Of a stretch of DNA of 64,000 nt, positions 1 to 8,931 are shown one piece after another. The notes beneath the pieces are model-generated. The model had not been told where the DNA came from, made no database searches, and saw nothing but the letters and a program-made list of their open reading frames with translations. Numbering within the stretch: the stretch's first letter is position 1; each line of letters opens with the position of its first letter. The stretch comes from JAIBAJ01 sp965284645 (GTDB lineage: Bacteria; Bacteroidota; Bacteroidia; JAIBAJ01). Position numbers and translations under genes: made by a program. The stretch covers positions 868,001 through 932,000 of the forward strand of contig OZ260106.1 of the NCBI GenBank assembly GCA_965284645.1, given 5' to 3'.

Positions 1-591
1 ATGCTAAAAGGATCATTAAGCGGAATCGATGCTGCCAATGTTATTAAGGATCGCTACGATATTCCAGTCGTGTTTTTGACTGCCTATGCCGACGAAAGCA
101 CATTGGCCAAGGCGAAAATTTCTGAACCATATGGCTATATTATTAAGCCGTTTAAAGAAATCGACCTGCATACGACCATCGAAATGGCCCTGTACAAACA
201 TGGCAAAGAGATGGAAATTAAAAAAGAACGTGACCTATATTCGGCTATCATTACCGACAAGGCCGCTCACGATGCCGTTTTCGTTCGTTCCCATAGCCGC
301 TTGGTTAGGGTTAGCACAAAAGACATCTCCCATGTTGAAGCGCTGAAAGACTACGTTATTCTGCATACAGCTACTACCAAATACACCGTACACAGCACCA
401 TGAAAGACATCCAACGGGCCTTGTCTGGTTCGGATTTCTTGCGCATCCACCGCTCCTTTATAGTACGTGTCGAAAAAATAATTGCCATCGAACAACCCAA
501 TATCATTATCGAAGCTGGCGACAAAAAAATCACCATCCCCATCGGTGGCTCCTATAAAGATGATCTTATGGGCCGCTTGACCTTTGTTTAA
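1..591 (+). CDS. LytTR-family response regulator, 5' truncated by window edge
   Basis: This is the C-terminal 196 residues of a two-domain regulator. Residues 1-70 are the second half of a CheY-like receiver: the phospho-acceptor Asp should lie just before the window, and the conserved Thr/Ala (LTAYAD) and Lys (IKPF, about residue 49) are present. Residues ~92-196 are a LytTR DNA-binding domain (RLVRVSTKDISHVEAL, then FLRIHRSFIVRVEKI). Such proteins usually pair with a membrane histidine kinase of the LytS or HisKA_3 type, which would be upstream. The ATG at position 1 is probably internal rather than the true start. The LytTR half closely resembles the stand-alone LytTR protein at 25728-26096. 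Its target is unknown. Confidence 0.9.
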   Translation: MLKGSLSGIDAANVIKDRYDIPVVFLTAYADESTLAKAKISEPYGYIIKPFKEIDLHTTIEMALYKHGKEMEIKKERDLYSAIITDKAAHDAVFVRSHSRLVRVSTKDISHVEALKDYVILHTATTKYTVHSTMKDIQRALSGSDFLRIHRSFIVRVEKIIAIEQPNIIIEAGDKKITIPIGGSYKDDLMGRLTFV

Positions 592-593
592 GT

Positions 594-850
594 AATAGGG
601 GTTAGCGAATAGCGAATGGCGAATTGGGGGGAGAGGGGTTAAAGGTTAATTGTTATTTGTTAATAGGGGTTGGCGAATGGAGAATAGGGGGGAAAGGGGT
701 TAAAGGTTAATTGTTATTTGTTAATAGGGGTTAGCGAATGGCGAATAGGGGGGAGAGGGGTTAAAGGTTAATTGTTATTTGTTAATAGGGGTTGGCGAAT
801 GGAGAATTGGGGGGAAAGGGGTTAATAGTTAATGGTTAAATGTTCATAGG
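594..850. repeat. 61-bp tandem array, four copies
   Basis: Four head-to-tail units start near 601, 669, 730 and 791 with the motif GTT(A/G)GCGAAT. Each continues with a G-run (GGGGGG), AGGGGTTAAAGG and TTAATTGTTATTTGTT. The spacings are 68, 61 and 61 bp. No reading frame is conserved across the units. The GCGAATGGCGAATAG words recur through the next 1.4 kb, so this is one edge of a larger repeat cluster. Confidence 0.8.
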
Positions 851-2300
851 ACCTAGACGAAGTTCTGCGTTCGAATAATAGCGAATGGCGATTAGCGAAA
901 AGCGAATAGGGGGCTTCCGCGTTCTAAATTTTCCGTCAGGAAAAAAACCAGTGAAAATCAGTTCAATCTGTGTCTTCAGTGTACCAACCCTTCTGCGAAA
1001 ATCATAATAATCATAAAATTCTGCGGTCCAATAAATCAGTGTTCTCCCGTTCAATCTGTGTCCTCAGTGTACCATCCCCTTCTGCGAAAATCATAATGAT
1101 CATAAAATTCAGCGTTCTAATAAAAGCGAAAAGCGAATGGCGATTAGCGAATAGGGGGGAAGGGGTTAAATGTTAATGGTTATTGGGGGAATAGGGGAGA
1201 ATAACATTTTCCGCCAGGAAAAAAACCAGTGAAAATCAGTTCAATCTGTGTCCTCTGTGTACCATCCCCTCTGCGTAAATCTTAATGATCATAAAATTCA
1301 GCGTTCCAATAAATCAGTGTTCCACCGTTCAATCTGTGTCCTCTGTGTACCATCCCCTCCGCGAAAATCATAATGATCATAAAATTCAGCGTTCGAATAA
1401 ATCTGCGTTCCTCCGTTCAATCTGTTTCCTCTGTGTACCATCCCTTCTGGGAAAATCATAATAATCATAAAATTCTGCGGTCCAATAAATCAGTGTTCTC
1501 CCGTTCAATCTGTGTCCTCAGTGTACCATCCCTTCTGCGAAAATCATAATAATCATAAAATTCTGCGTTCGAATAAAAGCGAAAAGCGAATGGCGATTAG
1601 CGAATAGGGGGGAAGAAAGTTAAATGTTAATGGTTAAATGTTATTGGTACGTAGACGAAGTTCAGTGTTCGAATAATAGCAATTGGAGAATAGGGAAAAG
1701 CGTTAATGGTTCTTGGGTGAATCCAGTATATTACATTTTCCGCAAGGAAAAGATCAGTGAAAATCATTTTCGAATTACAGCGAATGGCGATTAGCGATTA
1801 GGGGGCTTCCGTGTTCCAACTTTTTCCGCCAGGAAAAAAATCAGTGTTCTCCCGTTCAATCTGTGTCCTCAGTGTACCATCCCCTCTGCGTAAATCTTAA
1901 TGATCATAAAATTCTGCGTTCCAATAAAAGCGAATGGCGATTAGCGAAAAGCGAATAGGGGGCTTCCGCGTTCTAAATTTTCCGCCAGGAAAAAACCAGT
2001 GAAAATCAGTTCAATCTGTGTCCTCAGTGTACCATCCCTTCTGCGAAAATCATAATAATCATAAAATTCTGCGGTCCAATAAATCAGTGTTCTCCCGTTC
2101 AATCTGTGTCCTCAGTGTACCATCCCCTTCTGCGAAAATCATAGTGATCATAAAATTCAGCGTTCCAATAAATCAGTGTTCTCCCGTTCAATCTGTGTCC
2201 TCAGTGTACCATCCCTTCTGCGAAAATCATAATAATCATAAAATTCAGCGTTCGAATAAATCAGTGTTCTCCCGTTCAATCTGTGTCCTCTGTGTACCAT
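851..2300. repeat. Interspersed ~87-bp repeat cluster (CTGTGTCCTCAGTGTACC family)
   Basis: About eleven copies of the core CTGTGTCCTC(A/T)GTGTACCATC lie near 968, 1057, 1246, 1334, 1421, 1509, 1859, 2018, 2103, 2190 and 2279, mostly 86-89 bp apart. They are separated by CTGCGAAAATCATAATAATCATAAAATTC segments and by blocks of GCGAATGGCGATTAGCG and TTTTCCGCCAGGAAAA. The frames that run through the cluster are low-complexity and shift between units, so I read it as non-coding. The same family occurs in the opposite orientation at 48990-49870. The cluster ends just before the subtilase gene, so that gene's promoter must lie in or beside the last unit. Confidence 0.85.
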
Positions 2301-2375
2301 CTCCTTCTACCACCTTCCTCAAAGAAAATCATTTCCATCCCCAAAAACCCTACTTTAGTGCTTCAAATTACCACT

Positions 2376-5033
2376 ATGTTCCGTTTTCTAAAACCAGCTG
2401 GCTCTAGCCTCTTTTCTTTAGTGCTTTTCATCCTCTTTGGTTCTCTTGCTCTCACAAACCTTCACGCCCAACAAGCTTGGCTTTCTAAGCCTTTGCACAA
2501 CCAAATAGGCCAAAATTCCTCCAATCCGGTTTCGGTAGTGGTGTATATGAAAGACAAAGTGAATCTAGACTCCTTAATGCATTCGTTTAGGCTTCAAAAA
2601 ACCAAGCTCGATAAAAGGGCAAAAACCACAATCCATGCCTTAATGGACAAAGCCAACACAACCCAAGCACCCATCCTCCAATTCTTATCGCAATATGGAA
2701 ACGACTTTCCAGGATCGGTCGAAAAAGTAGAATCCTTCTGGATTGCCAATGTGATGGTGCTGAACATCCAACCCTCCTTGGTAAAAGAGTTGCAAAATTT
2801 CCCTGAAATCGATCACCTAGAACTGGCATCCGAACAAACCTTAAAACCGATTGACCCCCTAAAACCTTTGGCCTCTGAACCTAAATCCGTGGGTGGACAC
2901 GAGGTAGGACTTTCGGCCATTAAATCGAATGTGCTTTGGGCAATGGGCTACACAGGTCATGGCCGATTGATGTACAGTGTCGATACCGGTTCGTGGCCCC
3001 AACACCCCGCTATCGGCAATCGTTTTATGGGCAATTTCTACCCTATCGACCAAGCCTGGTACCCCTTCGATAGTCCAATTCCAATCGACAAAAGCAATAG
3101 CCATGGTACCCATATTTTGGGCACTACCCTCGGACTCGACACAACTACCCACGATACAATCGGTTCGGCCTTCAATGCGTATTGGATAGCCACCGATCCC
3201 ATTGTTGAAGACCTTGCCCTGATAAAACCGATGAGCCAATTACTCTTGGCCTTTCAATGGGGCCTCAATCCCGATGGCGATACGGCAACCACCAACGATA
3301 TTCCCGATGCTATCAATAATTCTTGGGGCATTGCCTTAACACCCGATGCCGATACGCTTTGCCAAAGCCTAGCTTCTGATATGTTTATGGCCGTTGAAGC
3401 CGTAGGGACTGCCGCCATTTTTGCAGCTGGAAATGAAGGCCCAGGATCCACAACTGTCGGAAGACCAGCCTTTATCAGTAATTCCGAAGTGGATGTCTTT
3501 TCAGTAGGCGCCTTGGATGGCAACAACTTAACCTATCCTATCGCATCCTTCTCAAGCCGTGGTCCCAGTGTTTGCGGTGGAACGGGTTCATTGTTGATTA
3601 AACCTGAGGTTTCTGCCCCGGGCGTGGATGTTCGTTCCAGCATAGGTCAAGGTAGCTATGCCCAATATTCAGGCACCTCCATGGCATCGCCACATGTTAC
3701 CGGCGCCGTTTTGTTGCTTAAAGAAGCTTTTCCCTTTTTGCCTGGCGAAGAAATAAAAAGGGCTTTGTATTTCTCCGCTATTGACCTTGGTGAAGTAGGC
3801 GAAGACAATACCTTTGGAATGGGAATGATCGATGTCGAAGCGGCTTTCAACTACCTAGCCCAATCCTATACTCCGGTCCCACCCGAAAGCCGTACCTATG
3901 ATTTATCTATACTCCAAGTCACCTCGCCCTATCCCGGTAGTGTAAGCTGTACCTCCGAAATCACCCCTCAAATTATTCTTAAAAACTTTGGGGATTCAAC
4001 CCTCACCCAGGCTACCATTTACTATGGACCAGTTAACGGTGCCGAACAAAGTTTTGTTTGGAACGGCCAGTTGGCTACCGGAGAAACTGAAAATGTAAGT
4101 CTTCCTACCTTGTCCTTGAGCAGTTTTGGACCAATCGAATTGGCCTTTCGTGCTGAATTGGATGCTTCAATAGTGGAATACGACAAGGTCAACAACCGCC
4201 GTATGACCCGTTTCAACCATTCTCCAAGCATGACCTTACCGTTCTTCGAAGGATTTGAACAAGGTATCGACCCCGAAACCTGGTATCGCTTTAATCCGGA
4301 TGGCGACAAAACCTGGGATACCATCTCTACCGACGGAATTTTGTACAGCTCCATCTCCGCCTTTTTGGCCTGTGGTACCACCATCACCAATAACCGAGTG
4401 GATGGACTTTTCAGCCCTAGTTTCGACCTAAGCAATACTGATTCCCTCACTTTGAAATTCTCTGTTGCCTACAAATTAAGAGCTCCTTCCTTGAGCGACA
4501 GTCTAAAAGTTTTGGTCAGCACCGATTGTGGCGAAAGCTTTCCCCATATCATTTACAGCAAAGCCGGAACCAGCTTAAAAACAGCCGAAGGAACACAGGC
4601 TAAATTCACCCCAAGCCTTCCGGAAGAGTGGCGCGAAGAAACAATTGATTTATCAGCCTTTGCCGGACAGCCCAATGTGATCTTGAACTTTTGGGCCAAA
4701 AACCGCCGGGGCAATTACATTACCATCGATAATATTTGGTTGTACAATGGTATTCAACCCGCCGGAATTAGCGATTTACCGGTATTCCAAGCCGGACTTT
4801 ACCCAAACCCAAACAATGGCGAAATGGTCGTGAACCTCAAAGGAATAGCTCCTGGCCCAGCCAAGCTTATCCTGAGCGATCTCAGCGGAAGAACCTTGGC
4901 CCAAAAGCAATTCGAGCCTAACACTAACAACTTGTCCCTACAACTCAACTATTCCAAACTTCCGGCAGGTGTTTACTTAGTAGGTGTGCAAGCCTCAAAT
5001 GGCACAAAATGGATGAAATGGGTTAAGGAGTAA
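2376..5033 (+). CDS. Secreted S8 subtilisin-like protease with T9SS sorting tail
   Basis: The 885-residue protein begins with a signal peptide (FSLVLFILFGSLALTNLHAQ). An S8 domain carries the full catalytic triad: Asp203 (YSVDTG), His243 (SHGTHILG) and Ser435 (GTSMASPHV). Residues ~525-800 are beta-rich (a CARDB-like segment, then a galactose-binding/MAM-like segment), and the last ~75 residues are a T9SS type A tail (LYPNPNNGEMVV ... GVYLVGVQ). It should cross the outer membrane by T9SS and cleave proteins at the surface or in the medium. I chose the ATG at 2376 because it is directly followed by the signal peptide. The in-frame extension back to 2283 lies in repeat DNA. Confidence 0.95.
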   Translation: MFRFLKPAGSSLFSLVLFILFGSLALTNLHAQQAWLSKPLHNQIGQNSSNPVSVVVYMKDKVNLDSLMHSFRLQKTKLDKRAKTTIHALMDKANTTQAPILQFLSQYGNDFPGSVEKVESFWIANVMVLNIQPSLVKELQNFPEIDHLELASEQTLKPIDPLKPLASEPKSVGGHEVGLSAIKSNVLWAMGYTGHGRLMYSVDTGSWPQHPAIGNRFMGNFYPIDQAWYPFDSPIPIDKSNSHGTHILGTTLGLDTTTHDTIGSAFNAYWIATDPIVEDLALIKPMSQLLLAFQWGLNPDGDTATTNDIPDAINNSWGIALTPDADTLCQSLASDMFMAVEAVGTAAIFAAGNEGPGSTTVGRPAFISNSEVDVFSVGALDGNNLTYPIASFSSRGPSVCGGTGSLLIKPEVSAPGVDVRSSIGQGSYAQYSGTSMASPHVTGAVLLLKEAFPFLPGEEIKRALYFSAIDLGEVGEDNTFGMGMIDVEAAFNYLAQSYTPVPPESRTYDLSILQVTSPYPGSVSCTSEITPQIILKNFGDSTLTQATIYYGPVNGAEQSFVWNGQLATGETENVSLPTLSLSSFGPIELAFRAELDASIVEYDKVNNRRMTRFNHSPSMTLPFFEGFEQGIDPETWYRFNPDGDKTWDTISTDGILYSSISAFLACGTTITNNRVDGLFSPSFDLSNTDSLTLKFSVAYKLRAPSLSDSLKVLVSTDCGESFPHIIYSKAGTSLKTAEGTQAKFTPSLPEEWREETIDLSAFAGQPNVILNFWAKNRRGNYITIDNIWLYNGIQPAGISDLPVFQAGLYPNPNNGEMVVNLKGIAPGPAKLILSDLSGRTLAQKQFEPNTNNLSLQLNYSKLPAGVYLVGVQASNGTKWMKWVKE

Positions 5034-5049
5034 GTCAACCGTAAAAGCC

Positions 5050-6054
5050 TTATTCCCAATACAGGATTTTACGCTTGGCTACCACTTCTCTTTCCTTGCC
5101 ATCTAGTTTATACTTCACAATCCAATTACCCTTGCGATCAATTTCATAGCGATATTGAACCGGCAAAATGGGCGTTTTAAATTCATGCTGAAAAATGTTA
5201 TCATTGCTCAAATCTTGCTCTTTCATTCCCAACAAACAACCGGTTGCATCGTAGAGGTAATGTTTGGAAAAGCTATAACTCCACAAGGCATTGCGAACCG
5301 TTCTATCGGCTTGGGAATGATGAATCAGATGGCCCCAAATATCATAAGCCAATTGCCCATTAATTATTAAACAGGAGTTTGAACCCGCACAAAAATCCAT
5401 CAGCGAATAGCTCGTTTTTTGTCCCAAACTATCGTAGTTGAAATTCATGCTATTGCCATAAGTACCCTCCGATGTTTTTACCAATTGTTGTTGGGTCAAT
5501 ACTTTTCCATTGGCATTCAAGCTTAAGGTATAGGCATGTTCTTTTACATATACATAGTGCGGGTTCCGCTTCGGAAAGGTAAAATCAAACTGTATCTTTT
5601 TATGGTCATCAGCATAGCTAACCATATACGAAAAGAAATTGTCGGGACTCGTTTCATCCTTCGATTCGAATTTCTGCATCCATCCCCTTCTGAATAGGCT
5701 AATCGTCTGTTTATTAACCCTCTTATCCGGAAATTCACGCACCTCTTCCAAATCACCACTTTTGTCAAACAAATATTCGTTTTTCATATGAAAATTGCTC
5801 TTCCCACTTTTTCTTTCTTCCAATTCTAATTTCCCAAAGGCATTAAAAACCAAAATGGTACTGTCGCCCTGGCTGTCCGATTCCAAAACCTTGCGCACCT
5901 TTCCCGTTAAATGATAGTGTTCAGGCCGGCGTTCTACCTCCGAAGCCTTTACTTGGTCGTATATGTTTTTCGAAAAATCCCTGAATGCATGTTGCCCAAA
6001 ACTTGGATTACAAATCAACCAGTAAAAAATAGTAAAGAGGATTTGTTTTTTCAT
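5050..6054 (-). CDS. Secreted protein of unknown function with YD-like repeats
   Basis: The protein has 334 residues and a signal peptide (MKKQILFTIFYWLICNPSFGQ). It has no recognised catalytic motif. Segments such as FNAFGKLELEE, YLFDKSGDLEEV, YDSLGQKTSYS, YDATGCLLGMK and IDRKGNWIVKY recall the Tyr-Asp (RHS/YD) repeats of bacterial surface proteins, but they are few and loosely spaced. It is probably periplasmic or outer-membrane associated. The only ATG giving a clean signal peptide is at 6054. The gene converges with the subtilase, 16 bp between stops. Confidence 0.75.
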   Translation of the reverse strand: MKKQILFTIFYWLICNPSFGQHAFRDFSKNIYDQVKASEVERRPEHYHLTGKVRKVLESDSQGDSTILVFNAFGKLELEERKSGKSNFHMKNEYLFDKSGDLEEVREFPDKRVNKQTISLFRRGWMQKFESKDETSPDNFFSYMVSYADDHKKIQFDFTFPKRNPHYVYVKEHAYTLSLNANGKVLTQQQLVKTSEGTYGNSMNFNYDSLGQKTSYSLMDFCAGSNSCLIINGQLAYDIWGHLIHHSQADRTVRNALWSYSFSKHYLYDATGCLLGMKEQDLSNDNIFQHEFKTPILPVQYRYEIDRKGNWIVKYKLDGKEREVVAKRKILYWE

Positions 6055-6118
6055 ACCTAAAGGATGGTTAAAGGGGTGCAATTATCAGGCCAAAAAAGGG
6101 TTTCTTTTTTTATGATTT

Positions 6119-6261
6119 GGCGTGCCCCCTCCGCCCATTCACAGCATCCATTTTTCTGGGTTTTTTACAAGGGCGTTCGGGTCGGGCTATTCACTGCAAG
6201 TCCTCGCCCGGCCTGCTGCGCTACGGCCGTTCTGTGGGCTTTCCGTTTCTATCCCTGCCCG
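6119..6261 (+). repeat. Element Z, copy a (structured intergenic element)
   Basis: This copy runs from GGCGTGCCCCC to CTATCCCTGCCCG. The conserved linkers are GGGTCGGGCTATTC, GCAAGTCCTCGC and CTGTGGGCTTTCC. Pairings visible are AAGTCC with GGGCTT, CGGGTCGGG with CCCTGCCCG, and an inner GGCC/GGCC hairpin. It lies between two minus-strand genes. No coding role is seen. Confidence 0.8.
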
Positions 6262-6355
6262 AGGAGAGTCGTGCATTAAATAAATAGTAGTAAAAAAAAT
6301 ACCGAACCCAGAAAAATACGTTTCTAAGATTCGGTATTCGTTCGAAAAATCGAGC

Positions 6356-8749
6356 CTACAAATTCACAATCCGGCTCAAATACTTCTGACTGCCGTTTTC
6401 AAGAATCACGGTAAATACACCTGGTTTTAATCCAATAGCATCAATGATTAATTCCTGACCATAAACGGCTGGAAAATCCCGAACAACCCGGCCCGTCATG
6501 TCTACCAACTTGGCGGTGAATTTTTGATTGCTTTCGTTTGGAAAGTAAACCGATGTAGTGGTGGTAAAAGGATTCGGTACTGCCGCTAAAAACTTATTGA
6601 AATTGCGCTCTTCTATTCCTGCACTGATATCAACACAACCATTTGAAATTTGCTTTTCTACCGTTTCGTAATTTTCATTTACAAAGGCTACAATTTCACT
6701 CACACAGGCTTGTACAGGCAACGCATCGCTGAAGTATACACGCAAGAATGGACTCGGTAAATAGAACTTTGGTGTGGTTGCCTCTACAGTATCCAAACCA
6801 GCAATTTCCAAGTTTCCGTGGCGAATAACCGGATTAAAGCCCGGCACCAAACAACGCACAGAATCAATACCTGAAATGCCCGAAACCTTAAATTGGAAAC
6901 CCATGATTTTGCTTAATGGACAATTCAAATACACATCAAAATAATCCTCACTGGAAGCGCCTATGGTTAATACACCAATTTGGTTCGGATTGTGTCGGCC
7001 GGTTGGAAAGGTACAAGGCAATTGTGCGCCCCAATACGACTCATCGTCTCCATGGCGAACGCATTGTTGATCCAAAGCGGCATCAACAACATTGATGGTA
7101 CCGCTGTTGTCCAAATCGTTGCAAGGCATGGGCTGTATGACATGGCTTTGTACATCGGCTACATATTGCACTACATCGTTCATTTTCCTTAAGGTGTCAC
7201 CGGTTAAGTCGCCAGCCATAGCATATCCGTTGCAGTTTCCTGCACAATCGGGTTGGGCACTGCCGAGTACATTTCCCATACAATCGGTCCAAGGGGTACA
7301 ATTGCTAAGCATAGTAATAGAGGGTGTGCCGTTGGCATCTCTGTTTAAACGGAAACAAGCTCTAACCACGTTATTGTCGTAGGTTTGTTCATAACGGCCC
7401 AAGGCGTCTGGAGCATGCAACCAGTTTACATCGGCCTGGAAAACATAAACACCCGTGTCAACATCGGTTACATCAATCCATTGGCAAGTGGTTCCTGCAC
7501 CATAAATATCACCGCAACCATGCGAAATACCCATGTTGCTACAGCCATATTGACCCGTTCCGCCGCCTCCACATTCTAAATCCATCACGCAAAAACCATT
7601 TTTCAATCCCACCGGAATTTGGGTGCCGTTGAGGTCGTATAAGGTGTATTTACCATAGTGCTGAAAATGCCAGTGACCGTGGCAAGGAGCCCATTCAAAA
7701 ACGGTACTTGGCGTTGTAATGCTGGCCGGTGGTTGCCCAATGTAATAATCCATGTCGCCATCGTTACGAATGTGCATGGTAAAGGTAATTACCTGTCTGT
7801 CGCCGTAACCAGTAACACAGTTTTCAGTTACCGAACAATTATCAGCTGTATAGGCGGTTAAGGTCATGGAGCTGATCAAGGCGGCTGAATCGATTACCAA
7901 ATCGGGCCCAGTGCACAATGGACTAGGTGGATAAATGCAGGAACCATCGTCTTGGGTGGCCAATGGATTGTAGTTACACGAAGCGGGATCGGTACAACCG
8001 GTAATGGGCCCGTCATACGTTAGGCTCCAGTTGATATTGGCGCTTCCACAAGGGTTACCTGTTCCATCACCCACACGTACATAATAAGTTGTTCCACCAA
8101 TTAAAGCAGCATGAATATAGGCTCCATTGCCCACGTTACAACCTGTATTGGCAAAATAAATCGCCCCTTGAATGCCTTCGGTAATAACAATACCTACGCA
8201 ATGGTCATAAATCCACAAGGTTTGCGAGCCACAAGAATTATTTTGGTCGCAGGTGGAGAAGGTGTACATGCCATTTACGGCGGGCGTAAAACTGTACCAG
8301 TAGTTATCGAAATCAGCTGTGTGGCTTCCGGCTGTTACCACTTCGGCAGAGCTACAGCCGCCGCCCGGAGGACAATTAAACTGGATTGATTCGCCAAAAC
8401 CGTAAGCACCGTTTTGTCCAAGAAGCACCCCATCTACTGTGAGGGCATAATAGCCGTTACCATATCCGCAGCAAATGCCATCGCCATAGGTGTCGTGAAT
8501 CGTAAAGGTCACACAAGTAATGGTATCCGAAATGCAGTATTCAAACGACATGAGGGTGTTGCCCGCCCCGGTAAAGGAGCCGGCCGCCAAAATGGCTCCA
8601 TTCCCCGCTTTAAGGTCCCAGGTTGTTTCAGCAGGATAACTATCCGAAAGCACATCCAAACTTACAGTAGTGTAACCAGGGGCGCAAATCGACCAAGCGC
8701 CAGAAAAACTAAGAAGAAAGAGGGAAAGAAGGGTAAACGCTTTTTTCAT
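6356..8749 (-). CDS. Secreted lysyl-oxidase-domain protein with dockerin-like segment and T9SS tail
   Basis: The 797-residue protein has a signal peptide (residues 1-20), Cys-rich beta domains (~20-270) and a lysyl oxidase domain (~285-470). The latter has a copper-talon motif WAPCHGHWHFQHY (~352-364) and the block CQWIDVTDVDTG. Both residues that form the lysine-tyrosyl-quinone cofactor in animal LOX appear conserved: Lys383 (GLKNGFC) and Tyr416 (CGDIYG). A dockerin-like calcium-loop segment (AGDLTGDT ... CNDLDNSGTINVVD) spans ~515-565, and a T9SS tail ends the protein (AVPNPFTTTTSVYF). Known LOX enzymes oxidise peptidyl-lysine to aldehydes for cross-linking. Oxidation of a surface protein is inferred here. 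Transcription reads leftward from a likely promoter near 8760-8780. Confidence 0.9.
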   Translation of the reverse strand: MKKAFTLLSLFLLSFSGAWSICAPGYTTVSLDVLSDSYPAETTWDLKAGNGAILAAGSFTGAGNTLMSFEYCISDTITCVTFTIHDTYGDGICCGYGNGYYALTVDGVLLGQNGAYGFGESIQFNCPPGGGCSSAEVVTAGSHTADFDNYWYSFTPAVNGMYTFSTCDQNNSCGSQTLWIYDHCVGIVITEGIQGAIYFANTGCNVGNGAYIHAALIGGTTYYVRVGDGTGNPCGSANINWSLTYDGPITGCTDPASCNYNPLATQDDGSCIYPPSPLCTGPDLVIDSAALISSMTLTAYTADNCSVTENCVTGYGDRQVITFTMHIRNDGDMDYYIGQPPASITTPSTVFEWAPCHGHWHFQHYGKYTLYDLNGTQIPVGLKNGFCVMDLECGGGGTGQYGCSNMGISHGCGDIYGAGTTCQWIDVTDVDTGVYVFQADVNWLHAPDALGRYEQTYDNNVVRACFRLNRDANGTPSITMLSNCTPWTDCMGNVLGSAQPDCAGNCNGYAMAGDLTGDTLRKMNDVVQYVADVQSHVIQPMPCNDLDNSGTINVVDAALDQQCVRHGDDESYWGAQLPCTFPTGRHNPNQIGVLTIGASSEDYFDVYLNCPLSKIMGFQFKVSGISGIDSVRCLVPGFNPVIRHGNLEIAGLDTVEATTPKFYLPSPFLRVYFSDALPVQACVSEIVAFVNENYETVEKQISNGCVDISAGIEERNFNKFLAAVPNPFTTTTSVYFPNESNQKFTAKLVDMTGRVVRDFPAVYGQELIIDAIGLKPGVFTVILENGSQKYLSRIVNL

Positions 8750-8931
8750 GTAGCGGTAAATTTGAGGTAAAGGTAAACTTTTGAGGAATAAAAAGTGAAA
8801 TTATTGGCCGCAAAAATGGCGGTTGGAACAAAAGTTTAGTGCACCAAGACCTTTTTTGAATGGTTTTAAGGACTTGGTTATCTGATTTTTGGCCCCAAAT
8901 ACCCTTTTCCAACGAATACCTAAGCCTTCTG

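Noticed and set aside
851..2300. CRISPR array
   Set aside because: Units are ~87 bp with degenerate interiors and no constant 23-47 nt repeat with unique spacers; no cas gene is near.
2018..2407. Open frame of 129 codons in the first repeat cluster
   Set aside because: It is made of the ~87-bp repeat read in one frame, with repeated MSSVYHPFCENHNNHK-like segments, no homology to a domain, and related frames appear in the inverted array at 48990-49870. It is repeat DNA without stops.
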